64,000 bases of DNA from an uncultured Clostridia bacterium (GCA_947643415.1 CANRWA010000017.1:1-64000); one strand, 5' to 3'. Positions 8,259-18,176 are shown, counted from the first letter of the stretch. Notes: generated from the letters alone by a model not told the origin. Numbers and translations are program-made.

Positions 8259-10328
8259 ATGATCATTTCACATAATATTCTGGCTATGAATGCCAACAGA
8301 AATCTTGGGATAACAGAGGGTGATCTGCAGAAGAGCACCCGTAAACTTGCGTCCGGGTATCGTGTCACAATGGCAGCTGATGATGCTGCAGGCCTTTCGA
8401 TCAGTGAAAAAATGCGTGCACAGGTACGTGGGCTGAAACGCGCTTCAGAGAATGCACAGGATGGGATTTCACTGCTGCAGGTGGCGGATGGGGCATTGGG
8501 TGAAGTTCAGGCGCTGCTGCAGCGTATGAGGGAATTGTCAGTGCAGGGGGCAAATGATGCTGTCAATAATGTAGAGGACCGTGATGCGATCCAGAAAGAG
8601 ATCGACGAATTGACAGAAGAGTTAGACCATGTGGCGAAAGCGACAGAATTTAACAAAAAGACATTGTTAGATGGCTCTTGGGCGAATCCTGCCGGCCGTG
8701 CTGCACAGCCGATTTATTTCAGCATGGGTGATGGAGAGGGTGGCTTGTGGCTTGAGAATTCCCTTCAGGCATTGAATGGCGAAAAGGCCGGAACACAGAT
8801 GACGATGCAGGAAGCAATGCAGTCAGATGGCTTGAAGATCATTTATACCGAGATTGAGAATGACTTTGAGACCATTCAGACGGCGAATGGATCGCCGACG
8901 GCAAGCGGTTATGCCAATCTAAAGAGTACTTTGGAGAAAGAGATTGTTCCACAGGCAGTCAAATCATTGCTGGCAGCATTTCCAAGTACGTTTAATTATC
9001 TGGAGAGTTCTTCCATTGGAATTGGGCTGAAACTGGTTAATCAGCCAAGCAGTTCAACTCTGGCATCCGTAGGGATCGGATATCTGAGTTATAGTGATGG
9101 CACTCTGGTAAAAGATCAGTTTTCCTATACGTTGACTGTAAATATGGGGCATCTGGATATGGATGCCTCCGGGAATATTGCATCTAATCCAAATTCCTCG
9201 AAAGGGCGGGAGGCGCTGGAGACAACGATTGTCCATGAGATGATGCATGCCCTGATGGATGAGGCACTGACCAATGGCATGATCGGAGCTTATGATGGCA
9301 AAAAGAACCCATCTTATGGATTCCCTGGCTGGTTTGTGGAGGGAATGGCACAGACAGCAGCAGGTGGGTGCAGCCCATATAATGACTGGGTAAATGGCGG
9401 GCTTGGCATAACAGCAGGTGTATCAGAAGCTGCTATATCAGCAGCAGTAAAGAAAGGGAGTAATTCCCTGACGAGCGGCACAACTGCTTCTAAGTATGGA
9501 ACAGGATATCTGGCAAGCATGTATCTTGGATATCTGGCAGGCGGTGCTGGCACGGTGAGTGAGAATGGCATTGCAGGCGGTTTGGATAAGATGCTTTCAC
9601 AGATGAGAGCGGGGAAGAGCCTGGATGACGTCATAAAGGAAAATACTTCTTATGCAGGTGTTCTAGATTTTGAGAAGAAATTTGGGGACAGTGCATCCAG
9701 CGCTTTTATCAAAGAGCTGGTAACGACGGTTGGTGCTGGTAATGGGGGTCTTGCCGGTGGGAGTTTTGCCAGCACAGATCTTCTGCCGGATACGGCACAT
9801 ACTACAAATTTATTTAAACTGAATACCACAAATGACACGGTGATGAATAAATATCCAGCAGGCGTAGATAAACTTACTGACGGGGGAAGCGGCGGTAATA
9901 CAAAAGGTGGATCAGGCGGCGCCGGAGGCAGTGGAGATGGCCTCTGGTTCCAGATTGGCGCCAATGATGGGCAGGGGATTACCGTATACATAGATAATAT
10001 GGATGCAGATGCCCTTGGGATCAGGGATCTTTCCGTAGCAGACCATGAAGTGGCAGGGGATGCCATCAATGCGCTGGATAATGCACTGAGAGAAGTGTCA
10101 CGTCAGCGGTCGCTGATCGGTGCCTATCACAACCGTCTGGAATATTCTGTTCGGAATGCGGATAATAGTGCAGAAAATATGCAGGCAGCAGAGAGCCGCA
10201 TCCGTGATACGGATATGGCAGAAGAGATGACAAGATACAGTAAGTCGCAGATCCTGCTGCAGGCAGGCCAGTCCATGCTGGCACAGGCAGCCCATGGAAC
10301 AGAAAGCGTTCTGCAGTTGCTAGGATAA
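8259..10328 (+). CDS. Flagellin with zinc-metalloprotease insert (flagellinolysin type)
   Basis: Residues 1-140 and about 560-689 are normal flagellin D0/D1 halves (IISHNILAMNANRNLG start, LLQAGQSMLAQA end). The surface domain between them holds a gluzincin-like protease: HEMMH at 326-330 supplies two histidine ligands and the catalytic Glu327, and Glu361 in WFVEGMA is the likely third ligand. This matches the described flagellinolysin family, in which the filament itself is proteolytic. A Gly-rich linker (residues 541-561) joins the enzyme to the C-terminal half. The 689-residue length is large for flagellin. GGGAGG precedes the ATG, and transcription is from the sigma-28 site at 8153. Activity is inferred from intact ligands. 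Confidence 0.9.
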   Translation: MIISHNILAMNANRNLGITEGDLQKSTRKLASGYRVTMAADDAAGLSISEKMRAQVRGLKRASENAQDGISLLQVADGALGEVQALLQRMRELSVQGANDAVNNVEDRDAIQKEIDELTEELDHVAKATEFNKKTLLDGSWANPAGRAAQPIYFSMGDGEGGLWLENSLQALNGEKAGTQMTMQEAMQSDGLKIIYTEIENDFETIQTANGSPTASGYANLKSTLEKEIVPQAVKSLLAAFPSTFNYLESSSIGIGLKLVNQPSSSTLASVGIGYLSYSDGTLVKDQFSYTLTVNMGHLDMDASGNIASNPNSSKGREALETTIVHEMMHALMDEALTNGMIGAYDGKKNPSYGFPGWFVEGMAQTAAGGCSPYNDWVNGGLGITAGVSEAAISAAVKKGSNSLTSGTTASKYGTGYLASMYLGYLAGGAGTVSENGIAGGLDKMLSQMRAGKSLDDVIKENTSYAGVLDFEKKFGDSASSAFIKELVTTVGAGNGGLAGGSFASTDLLPDTAHTTNLFKLNTTNDTVMNKYPAGVDKLTDGGSGGNTKGGSGGAGGSGDGLWFQIGANDGQGITVYIDNMDADALGIRDLSVADHEVAGDAINALDNALREVSRQRSLIGAYHNRLEYSVRNADNSAENMQAAESRIRDTDMAEEMTRYSKSQILLQAGQSMLAQAAHGTESVLQLLG

Positions 10329-10374
10329 TTTATCAACAGTTCTCAACAGGAGGATTTATCAAGGAGGATATGGT

Positions 10375-13300
10375 ATGATTATTCAGCATAACTTAGCCGC
10401 GCAGAATGTGATGACTCAATTTGGCATTACCAATGATAATTTAAAGAAAGCCACAGAGAGGCTTTCTTCTGGATATAAGATTAACCGTGCTGCAGATAAT
10501 CCGGCAGCATTGGCGATATCGGAGAAAAAGCGTGCCCAGATACGTGGCTTGAACCGTGCTGCGAAAAACGCAGAGGATGGGATCAGTTTTGTGCAGACCG
10601 GCGATGGCGCTATGAGCCAGACCGGCGCGCTGCTTCACCGGATGAGGGAACTCGCTGTTCAGGCACTGAATGACGGAGTATTGCAGCGGGACGACCAGGC
10701 GGCGCTGCAGATGGAATTTGACCAATTGCAGAGTGAGATCGATCGGGTCAATGACCAGACGGAATTCAATAAAAAGATGGTGTTTGAGCACTATGCAGAT
10801 AATTATTCTGTGATAGAAGGAAACCGGGTATGGAGCCAGAACCAGTTACATAATATTGACAGTTCAAACTCATCCCTGACTGTGAAATACATCACAGTGG
10901 CAGAGGATGGCACAGAGACAGAAAAAGAAACGACACTTACAATCCCCGAAGGGAGATATACCACACAGGAACTGATGGACGAGATGGATGATGTGGTAAC
11001 TGCCCTGGAAGAGGAGGCAGATGGGTTATATCTGGAATATACAGATGGACATACATGCAATATGGTGCTGCAGGATGGAAAAGAGATCAAAGATGTATCC
11101 GGTGGGCTTTCCTACCTGTTCTTTGATTCTTTTGGGGGCAATACATCGGGGGCGCTTATTGGTACCACCATCTTTTATCCCGGAAACCCATTAATGGTAA
11201 AGGCAGGAAAAAATGATGAACTGCATTTCCGGATCGAATTCTTTGATGGTACTTCGAAAGATATTGATATTACGGTGGCTGAGGATGGTTATACCCAGAC
11301 AGACATGATCAAATATCTGAATGAATATACCCTTGCTGATGGAAAGAAACTTAAGGATTATGGAATGGAGGCCAAACCATACGGAAGTGCATCCATTCAG
11401 ATCGGCGGAGATACTGGCCTGATCACCGGGCTGAAAGGAAATATGTTTGAAATTGACACGGAGCATTATGATTCGGTGTTTTATGATAATGTGAAGTATG
11501 GTTCTGTAACGGAAGTACCAGCGATATTCACCGGTGCAGATGTCCTGAACAGGCAGGATCTGTATCATTCTAAATTTAATATTACAAGTGGAGTGAATGA
11601 TACACTAAAGATACGGGTAGATGGAGGAAATTGGGAGGAGATCAAGCTGGATGCTGGCAGCTATGATATTGAGGGCCTGAATGGAATGGTGGAAGAGCTT
11701 CAGAAGAAACTGGATGCGAAAAACCTTGGCATAACAGTGTCCTCCCATAATGTAAGCGGAGTAAAAGCCCCCAATGGAAATATTCACACCTTTTATGGTC
11801 TCACGCTGACCGGAAGCACCATCGGGAAGGGAGGCAAGATTGAGTTTGATGTGCCGAACAGCAGTGCTTATGAGACGCTATTTGTCAAAAGGAAATACAC
11901 AGATATAGGTGTATCCCATACATCGGTTTCGGGTTTGTGGAGCTATAGCGGATCTGCTTATGTGACCGGCGGCAGGATCTTTGATGTCTCTTCTGATTTT
12001 CCGATAACTTTCAGTAAGGATAAGAATAATAATTCATTTACGCTGGATGTAACAGAACAGGGTAAGTCAGCTCAGAAGAAAACCATTGAACTGAATGGTA
12101 CATATGGGGATATGACTGACCTCATCAAGGCAGTTCAGGAACAGATTGATAATGCCGGCTACAAAGGTAAGATTGAGGTTTCTCCCTATGGGAGCCGGAT
12201 ACGGTTGTCAGCGGCACCAGGGAATGAAACAGTTGCGAAGGTCAATGTGGCAAAAAACAGCACAGATGGGTATAATGTGCTGTTTGTGGGGGAGACCATT
12301 TCGTGGCCTGCTGTGACAGAGACTGCCTTACAGCCGATCAAACCGGGGGCAGATGGTAAGATTGTATTTACGGATGCGAATAATAAGCTGACGGTTGATG
12401 TGGGAGCCGAGACCCGGACTGTTATCATTCCTCCGGGAAGTTATACGCCAGAGAAGTTAGAGGAGATCTTGAATGGTCCGGACAGTGCCTTGAAAGGAAA
12501 GGACAATGAAGGTGAGAATTCACACTCAGCGTATAATGTCAGCGGAAGCACTGTCAGTGTATCAACGCCCCAGCCGGCAAAAGATGAACCATTTAAGAAT
12601 ACGACAGTACCAGGAACCGGTGGAAAAGGAGATGGGTCTACACAGGTTAAGGATGGAACGGCAGCGACCCATACACTGGGTGGGACGCTTCCGGCAACTA
12701 CTGTGATAACTGCAGGCGTTAATGATAAGTTTTCCATTAATGTGAACGGGAAAACATATGACATTACGCTAGATAAGAAAAATGGTGGTTATAGCCAAAG
12801 TGCTCTGGCAGCACATCTTCAGGACAAAATAAATGCAGCGGCATCTGGGGCGAATCAGGTAAAAGTCACTGTATCAGGAGGCCACCTGAAATTTGAGACT
12901 GTCTCCAAAGGGAAAGAGATGTCGATTACGACAGATGGATGTAATTCTACTTTTCTGTCAAGCATTAATACAAATAAGACAAAGGCTTATACAACGACGG
13001 GATCATTTCCATCAAATTTGTTTCCCTTTACATTGGGTTCAACCAATAATAAATTTACGATTAAAATAGATGGGAAGGATACGTCAGTAACACTCCCATC
13101 AAGCCCAGCGGGTAAAACAGCCTATGAGAGCATAACTGATATTAAGAATGAATTGAACACATTACTGACTCCGAAAGGGGTTACGGTATCTACATATGGC
13201 AGCGGACTGAAATTTGAGAGGGCTACGGCAGGGTCAGGAAGTGTCAGCCTGGATTCGAATAATAGTGGAACAGCAGGCGCATTTCTGTTTAAAACGCCGG

Positions 13301-15306
13301 CGACATCCACTATGAGCCCAATTACGATACCAAAGAAAGTGGGTACAAAGGATGGTACGGTAAAATATTCTGTGACACTGGGAGGCAAAACATATACTGC
13401 TACTCTTACCAATACATCGACAACAGATACAAAGGCGTATACAGCGGCACAACTGAAGACAGCATTAGATGGCGCAGTGTGGAAAGATGATACAGGAGCA
13501 GTTAAAAAACCGTCTGACCTGGGTTTTACCACTTCGGTGGTGGGAAGCCAGATCCGTTTTACTACCACGGCAAGGGGGAGCGGACAGACGATCCGTGCAG
13601 GGGCAAAGTCAGGACCGATCATAACTACTACACCGACGATTGAGGCTGTTGTTAAGAAGAATTCAGATGGGACGATTAGTGTTGGCCTGAAATCCAAATC
13701 CTATTTCACCCCAAGGCCATATAATAAGGCTGCTGTGCTGCAGCCCAAGGGAAGTACGTCAACGGTAGCGCCCCCAACAACAAATACACGGAATTTTACT
13801 ACCAGAAAATATAAGCTGACGACCCGGAGGCCGATTTCATTGCCGGCTTCTGTCAACATAACAGAGGAAAATAAGAACCTGAACTTTACGTATCGGTATC
13901 ATGATGGGACAGAGAGAGAAATTAAGATTGAATTGGATGCGGGCAGTTATACCAGGGCGCAGTTACAGCAGGCGCTGCAGGCAAAACTGGATGCTGCCAT
14001 AGAGGGTGATGCGGTACCGCCCCGTCCGGGAGAGGGCCCGAAGGTTACCGTGGGGAACCAGATTACGTTGGAATCAAAATCGGATGGGCGTTACAATATC
14101 ATTAACCTCAATGGAGGTTTTTATGAACAGGTGATGAAGGGAACAGAGACCCGTTCGAAAAATGAAAGAGCAATAAACAGCGATGGGCATCTGGTAGTGG
14201 ATGATGTATATATTGCCGGGCGGAAAGATATCAGGAATAAGAGTACCCGGATCGAAAAGGGTGAGAACGATGAACTGACCATGGATATTACCATCAATGG
14301 TAATGTAACGACACTGCAGATGACGCTGGATTCTGGGACATACAGTTCTGACAGCCTGGTGAAACATATCCAGAAGAAGCTGGCAGAGCAGCTCAAGGCA
14401 AATAATCTTCCTGAGAATATGGTTCTGGCAGGTGTTGGTGTATTTGACAGTGGGGTAGAGGGGACCGATGACAAGAATTCATTATTCTTCTATCTTAATA
14501 AAAAACTAGAACTGGAACCTGGTACTTATGGCATTGACCATCTGGGCGGCAAGGCGCTGTTCAGTATCTTTTATAAAACAGATGGGGATCCGATCCCTGC
14601 TTATATAGCAGGAACGAAAGACATTTCAGATGGCGCAGAAGTGAAAGCAGGTGAAAATAAATTTTCTGTTGAGGTAGATGGCAAACCGTATGATTTTGAG
14701 ATTAAGCCGGGTGTATATAAGACAGCAGAAGCTTTGGCGGACGCAGTGGATGCTGCCCTTAAGGAAGTTCCGGATTCCTGCCTGAAGGCAGGGCTGTCAG
14801 GAAATTCCCTGAAGATCAGTTATACAAAGCTGGGAGAACATAAGATTGGTAATATACAGGGACCAATGAAGATGTCAGTATTTTATAAATCAACGGGACG
14901 TTATGATGAAGAGGTGGATGAATGGCTTCAGATTGGTGCCAATGATGGCCAGGGTGTAGAGTTGAAGAGATTCAGTGTGAGTACATTGAGTATGGGGATC
15001 AATTCTATTGCTATTTCCCAGCCCAAATATGCCAATAAGGCGCTTAACCGGATTGATGATGCACTGAAATACCTGAGTTCCAGACGGAGCCTGTATGGGG
15101 CATTGGAGAACCGCCTTGAATATGCGGTTAAGGTGGATGAGATCACGGCAGAGAACACGCAGAGTTCAGAATCCTTAGACCGGGATGCAGATATGGCATC
15201 GGAGATGGTACAGTATGCCAAAGCAAATATCTTGCAGCAGGTGGGATTGAGTATATTGAGCCAGGCGAATCAGAGTACTCAGTCAGTACTCTCGCTGCTG
15301 GGTTAA
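10375..15306 (+). CDS. Giant modular flagellin (1643 residues)
   Basis: The first 140 residues (IIQHNLAAQNVMTQFG) and the last 130 (residues about 1515-1643) are typical flagellin D0/D1 helices. The region between is about 1370 residues, several times the usual variable domain. It consists of roughly ten diverged beta-rich modules of 90-130 residues with the pattern 'ND.l.i.vdG....i.l..G.Y....l...lq..l', like flagellin-IN-type repeats. No HExxH motif is present. The protein re-enters D1 with QIGANDGQG, as does the neighbouring flagellin. It lies 46 bases after that gene with no terminator between, so it is probably co-transcribed. The frame is open throughout, so it is a real gene rather than a chimera. 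Confidence 0.9.
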   Translation: MIIQHNLAAQNVMTQFGITNDNLKKATERLSSGYKINRAADNPAALAISEKKRAQIRGLNRAAKNAEDGISFVQTGDGAMSQTGALLHRMRELAVQALNDGVLQRDDQAALQMEFDQLQSEIDRVNDQTEFNKKMVFEHYADNYSVIEGNRVWSQNQLHNIDSSNSSLTVKYITVAEDGTETEKETTLTIPEGRYTTQELMDEMDDVVTALEEEADGLYLEYTDGHTCNMVLQDGKEIKDVSGGLSYLFFDSFGGNTSGALIGTTIFYPGNPLMVKAGKNDELHFRIEFFDGTSKDIDITVAEDGYTQTDMIKYLNEYTLADGKKLKDYGMEAKPYGSASIQIGGDTGLITGLKGNMFEIDTEHYDSVFYDNVKYGSVTEVPAIFTGADVLNRQDLYHSKFNITSGVNDTLKIRVDGGNWEEIKLDAGSYDIEGLNGMVEELQKKLDAKNLGITVSSHNVSGVKAPNGNIHTFYGLTLTGSTIGKGGKIEFDVPNSSAYETLFVKRKYTDIGVSHTSVSGLWSYSGSAYVTGGRIFDVSSDFPITFSKDKNNNSFTLDVTEQGKSAQKKTIELNGTYGDMTDLIKAVQEQIDNAGYKGKIEVSPYGSRIRLSAAPGNETVAKVNVAKNSTDGYNVLFVGETISWPAVTETALQPIKPGADGKIVFTDANNKLTVDVGAETRTVIIPPGSYTPEKLEEILNGPDSALKGKDNEGENSHSAYNVSGSTVSVSTPQPAKDEPFKNTTVPGTGGKGDGSTQVKDGTAATHTLGGTLPATTVITAGVNDKFSINVNGKTYDITLDKKNGGYSQSALAAHLQDKINAAASGANQVKVTVSGGHLKFETVSKGKEMSITTDGCNSTFLSSINTNKTKAYTTTGSFPSNLFPFTLGSTNNKFTIKIDGKDTSVTLPSSPAGKTAYESITDIKNELNTLLTPKGVTVSTYGSGLKFERATAGSGSVSLDSNNSGTAGAFLFKTPATSTMSPITIPKKVGTKDGTVKYSVTLGGKTYTATLTNTSTTDTKAYTAAQLKTALDGAVWKDDTGAVKKPSDLGFTTSVVGSQIRFTTTARGSGQTIRAGAKSGPIITTTPTIEAVVKKNSDGTISVGLKSKSYFTPRPYNKAAVLQPKGSTSTVAPPTTNTRNFTTRKYKLTTRRPISLPASVNITEENKNLNFTYRYHDGTEREIKIELDAGSYTRAQLQQALQAKLDAAIEGDAVPPRPGEGPKVTVGNQITLESKSDGRYNIINLNGGFYEQVMKGTETRSKNERAINSDGHLVVDDVYIAGRKDIRNKSTRIEKGENDELTMDITINGNVTTLQMTLDSGTYSSDSLVKHIQKKLAEQLKANNLPENMVLAGVGVFDSGVEGTDDKNSLFFYLNKKLELEPGTYGIDHLGGKALFSIFYKTDGDPIPAYIAGTKDISDGAEVKAGENKFSVEVDGKPYDFEIKPGVYKTAEALADAVDAALKEVPDSCLKAGLSGNSLKISYTKLGEHKIGNIQGPMKMSVFYKSTGRYDEEVDEWLQIGANDGQGVELKRFSVSTLSMGINSIAISQPKYANKALNRIDDALKYLSSRRSLYGALENRLEYAVKVDEITAENTQSSESLDRDADMASEMVQYAKANILQQVGLSILSQANQSTQSVLSLLG
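10861..14889 (+). repeat. Diverged modules of the giant flagellin surface region
   Basis: Protein-level repeats, not DNA repeats. Module starts are recognisable near residues 165, 274, 401, 545, 655, 775, 884, 983, 1155, 1291 and 1421. Each shows a short strand pair with a (V/I)(D/N)G turn, an acidic 'G-x-Y' turn, an amphipathic helix and a final strand pair. Divergence between modules shows old duplication with little recent recombination. Confidence 0.65.
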
Positions 15307-15335
15307 AGAAAAAGAGAATGGATTAGTAAAAAGGG

Positions 15336-15373
15336 AAAATGGTGCCAGGAAGGGGATTCCGGCACCATTTTTG
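15336..15373 (+). terminator. Rho-independent terminator of the flagellin operon
   Basis: AAAATGGTGCC (15336-15346) pairs with GGCACCATTTT (15361-15371), with an inner GGAA/TTCC pair, ending in a T-run. It begins 30 bases after the giant flagellin stop codon. Confidence 0.9.
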
Positions 15374-15387
15374 ATGAATCGTTTTTT

Positions 15388-15421
15388 GTGCGGAGCGAAG
15401 AATCGCCATAGGCGATTCTTC
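15388..15421 (+). repeat. Dispersed hairpin repeat, copy A
   Basis: The element reads GTGCGGAGCG followed by a perfect 10-bp stem AAGAATCGCC-ATA-GGCGATTCTT (15398-15420). Related copies lie at 23643-23710 and 56303-56375, all on the plus strand. This copy runs into the stop codon of the convergent kinase gene (15420-15422). Confidence 0.75.
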
Positions 15422-17468
15422 AGAGGGGGAATGATACCACAACCTTAAACAAGTCTCCGTCAATAAAGATAGTAAGAGTTCCGTTCATGGATTCTGCCAA
15501 GCTGCGGGCAATGGACAATCCAAGGCCATTTCCTTCCGTATTCCGGGAGACATCACCCCGTACAAACCGTTCCATCAGATCCTCCCCTGAAAAATTCAGT
15601 GCGTACCGGGAGATATTCCGGAAAATGATATGGACAGTGTTTTCTTCTGTTTCCAGATTTATATATACTCTGGTACCAGGCTGGGCATACTTACAGATAT
15701 TATTCATCAAATTGTCAAAGATCCGCCAGAGGTGGCGGTTATCCGCCTGTATGGCTGCAGAGGTTTCGGATTCCTGGATTACCAGGTCAAGCTGGCTGGA
15801 TTGAAGTTTTTCCTCAAATTCACCAACGATCTGTGTCAGCAGGATCTGGATATTACAGGCCTCCATATTGACCACCAGGTTTCCGGTGGATGCCTTGGAG
15901 GCATCCATGAGATCCTCAATGAGTTTCTTTAACCGGGCAGCCTGCCGTTCTAAGACAGACAGATACTCATTCCGTTCCTTTTCTGAGATATCCTTTTTCT
16001 GCAGAAGGTCCACATAATTGATCAGTGAGGTCAGTGGTGTCTTAATGTCATGGGAGACATTTGTGATCAGTTCTGTCTTAAAGCGTTCACTTTTCAGACG
16101 TTCTTCCAATGCTATGGACATGCCGTCGCAGATCTGGTTCAGGTATTCTCCATGCTTTCGGAATTCAGAAAACATATAATGCGTATCTATTTTATTTTCC
16201 AGATCCCCGCCTGCCATCTGCCGGCTGCCGTCCTGAAGCCGTTTCATCTGGATCAGCAGGGTGAATGCCAGTGGAATCCCAATGAGTTTAGAAAACAGCC
16301 AGATCATAAAGATGCCTTCCTTATTGTCAAAAGAAAGGATCACCACCAGTTCCAGAAAACTGATGACTGCTATTATGATACTGCTTTTGAACAACAGGGA
16401 TGTATTGTCTGCACACGTTCTTTGCAGATGGTGCATTCTTTGGCGGATGTGCCGGAGGATCTTATGCATACAGGATAGCAGGGCATGTGTGAAAGTATAT
16501 TTCCAAAGGATGCCAGCCTGATGGCGGACGGTGAGGTTCATTAAAAGAAAAATAAAAGAAAGGATGCCGGCCGCCGTCAAAAGAACACACAAAATGCCTG
16601 TGAGGCCAAGGGAGATATCCCCGGACCGTAGAATCTCCAGCAGGCTGAAAACCAGACTTCCGCAGATGCAGGTGACTCCCAGGTTGAAACAGAGATTGAG
16701 TACCAGAGGGGTCTTGTGCCGCCATTTGGCAGGAGAAGTTTCATTCCCGGTGCTATTCCCTGCGTTGTAACAGCAAAAGCTGGTAAATAACAGGCAGAGC
16801 ACGATGAGAAACGCTGACAACAGGATTCCTGAATAGCGGAAATTATAAAGAAAGGTAAGCAGTTTCTCCTGCTGGGCAAAAATATCATTACTGGCATTAT
16901 TAATGGGATTCTTTACATTGGAGATGATCCAATAGACAGAACCTGGTTTTGGTTCATCTCCATTATATAAGAAACAAGTCTCATAGAAGGACTTCAGGCT
17001 TTCCAGAAGCTTTGGGGTAGCCCCTGCGCCGGGAGTATTGCCTTCCACAAAGGCGATCTGGTAACTGCCCGGACCGGGACTGGTATCCTCGAAGTTCTGA
17101 TATATATAAGAGTCCTTCGATGAAAGGTCAATATCATCAAGAGAGTCTGCATGGATGATCCCAAACTCAAAGTTGTCAGTATGGAGATAGTTTTTCAGTT
17201 CTGTACGGACTGTCTGGAAATTTTTTGCAATATAGCCGGCTTCTTCCTTATGCGGGATTTTTTCTGTTTTAGAAAATATTTTAGCAGAATACCAGGCCTG
17301 CATATTTTGCGCCTGCTGTGATATCACAGTATCCGGTGATTTCTGATACAGTCCCATATCCAGGGTAAATACTATGGTGAACAATATGGCAGCCGCAGCT
17401 GTCCCGGTAAGGACTGCCAGGAATACAGCGGTACACCTTGCCGCAAAAGATTTTTTTATTTTATTCAA
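15420..17468 (-). CDS. Membrane sensor histidine kinase
   Basis: This 682-residue kinase has an N-terminal span (about 11-36), a sensor region to about 210, then several further spans (about 212-233, 255-280, 288-312, 362-380 and 386-408). A HAMP-like linker, a HisKA domain with SHDIKTP (His473) and a C-terminal HATPase domain (NGLGLSIA) follow. It starts at a TTG at 17468 whose GGAGGG site overlaps the last codons of the upstream regulator gene, implying translational coupling. The partner is the OmpR-type regulator at 17471-18157. Multiple spans without a known sensor domain resemble antibiotic- or envelope-sensing kinases; the signal is unknown. Confidence 0.88.
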   Translation of the reverse strand: MNKIKKSFAARCTAVFLAVLTGTAAAAILFTIVFTLDMGLYQKSPDTVISQQAQNMQAWYSAKIFSKTEKIPHKEEAGYIAKNFQTVRTELKNYLHTDNFEFGIIHADSLDDIDLSSKDSYIYQNFEDTSPGPGSYQIAFVEGNTPGAGATPKLLESLKSFYETCFLYNGDEPKPGSVYWIISNVKNPINNASNDIFAQQEKLLTFLYNFRYSGILLSAFLIVLCLLFTSFCCYNAGNSTGNETSPAKWRHKTPLVLNLCFNLGVTCICGSLVFSLLEILRSGDISLGLTGILCVLLTAAGILSFIFLLMNLTVRHQAGILWKYTFTHALLSCMHKILRHIRQRMHHLQRTCADNTSLLFKSSIIIAVISFLELVVILSFDNKEGIFMIWLFSKLIGIPLAFTLLIQMKRLQDGSRQMAGGDLENKIDTHYMFSEFRKHGEYLNQICDGMSIALEERLKSERFKTELITNVSHDIKTPLTSLINYVDLLQKKDISEKERNEYLSVLERQAARLKKLIEDLMDASKASTGNLVVNMEACNIQILLTQIVGEFEEKLQSSQLDLVIQESETSAAIQADNRHLWRIFDNLMNNICKYAQPGTRVYINLETEENTVHIIFRNISRYALNFSGEDLMERFVRGDVSRNTEGNGLGLSIARSLAESMNGTLTIFIDGDLFKVVVSFPL

Positions 17469-17470
17469 AT

Positions 17471-18157
17471 TTATCCCTCCATTTTATAACCCCTTCCCCA
17501 GACTGCTTTCAGATAGCGTGGGTCAGCGGGATTATATTCTAGTTTTTCCCGTAAGTGGCGGATATGTACGGCAACAGTATTTTCATTCCCCAGGGGATTG
17601 TCGCGCCAGACATTCTGGTATATTTCCTTTGGGGAGAAAACCTCATCCGGATGCTGCATCAGGAACCACAGGATATTATATTCGATCTTTGTCAGGGAGA
17701 CGGGTTCTCCATCCAGTGATACTTCCTTTGATTTGTCATTTATGGAAATGCCGCCAATGGTGCGTATATGGGTCTGCGGCTGCCCGCCGCCCAACTGCAT
17801 ATACCGCCGCAGTTGGGATCTGACGCGCGCCTGCAGTTCAACCGGGTTGAAAGGTTTTGTTATATAGTCATCTGCTCCCACCGTAAGACCGAGAACTTTA
17901 TCGGTATCCTCACCTTTCGCAGTCAGGAGGATCACGGGCACATTGCTGTGCTTTCGGAGTTCGGTCATGGCTGCTATGCCATCCAGTTCCGGCATCATAA
18001 TGTCCATCAGTACAAGGTGGATCTCTGCCTCACTCATGATCGCAAGGGCTTCCCTGCCATTATACGCTTTATAGATCTTATAACCATCTGCCTGCAGATA
18101 GATTTCCAACGCAGATACAATATCCTTTTCATCGTCACATACAAGAATATGATACAT
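17471..18157 (-). CDS. OmpR-family response regulator
   Basis: The 228-residue protein has a receiver domain (DDEKD start, phospho-acceptor Asp52 in LVLMDIMMPELDG, Lys in TKPFNP) and a winged-helix DNA-binding domain (HIRHLREKLEYNP). It is first in a two-gene operon with the kinase 2 bases downstream. GGAGGG precedes the ATG. Transcription is from the promoter at 18212-18240, with a perfect palindrome (18177-18193) in the leader. Confidence 0.93.
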   Translation of the reverse strand: MYHILVCDDEKDIVSALEIYLQADGYKIYKAYNGREALAIMSEAEIHLVLMDIMMPELDGIAAMTELRKHSNVPVILLTAKGEDTDKVLGLTVGADDYITKPFNPVELQARVRSQLRRYMQLGGGQPQTHIRTIGGISINDKSKEVSLDGEPVSLTKIEYNILWFLMQHPDEVFSPKEIYQNVWRDNPLGNENTVAVHIRHLREKLEYNPADPRYLKAVWGRGYKMEG

Positions 18158-18176
18158 TGTTTCCCTCCGGAGCCTG

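Noticed and set aside
13122-13697. 191-codon open frame on the minus strand inside the giant flagellin gene
   Set aside because: It has no ribosome site and a composition expected from the complement of a Thr/Lys/Gly-rich gene; it is a shadow frame.
10375-15306. Giant flagellin as an assembly artefact from repeated DNA
   Set aside because: The modules are related only at protein level; no long identical DNA repeats are visible that could cause a collapsed or expanded assembly, and the frame is open throughout.
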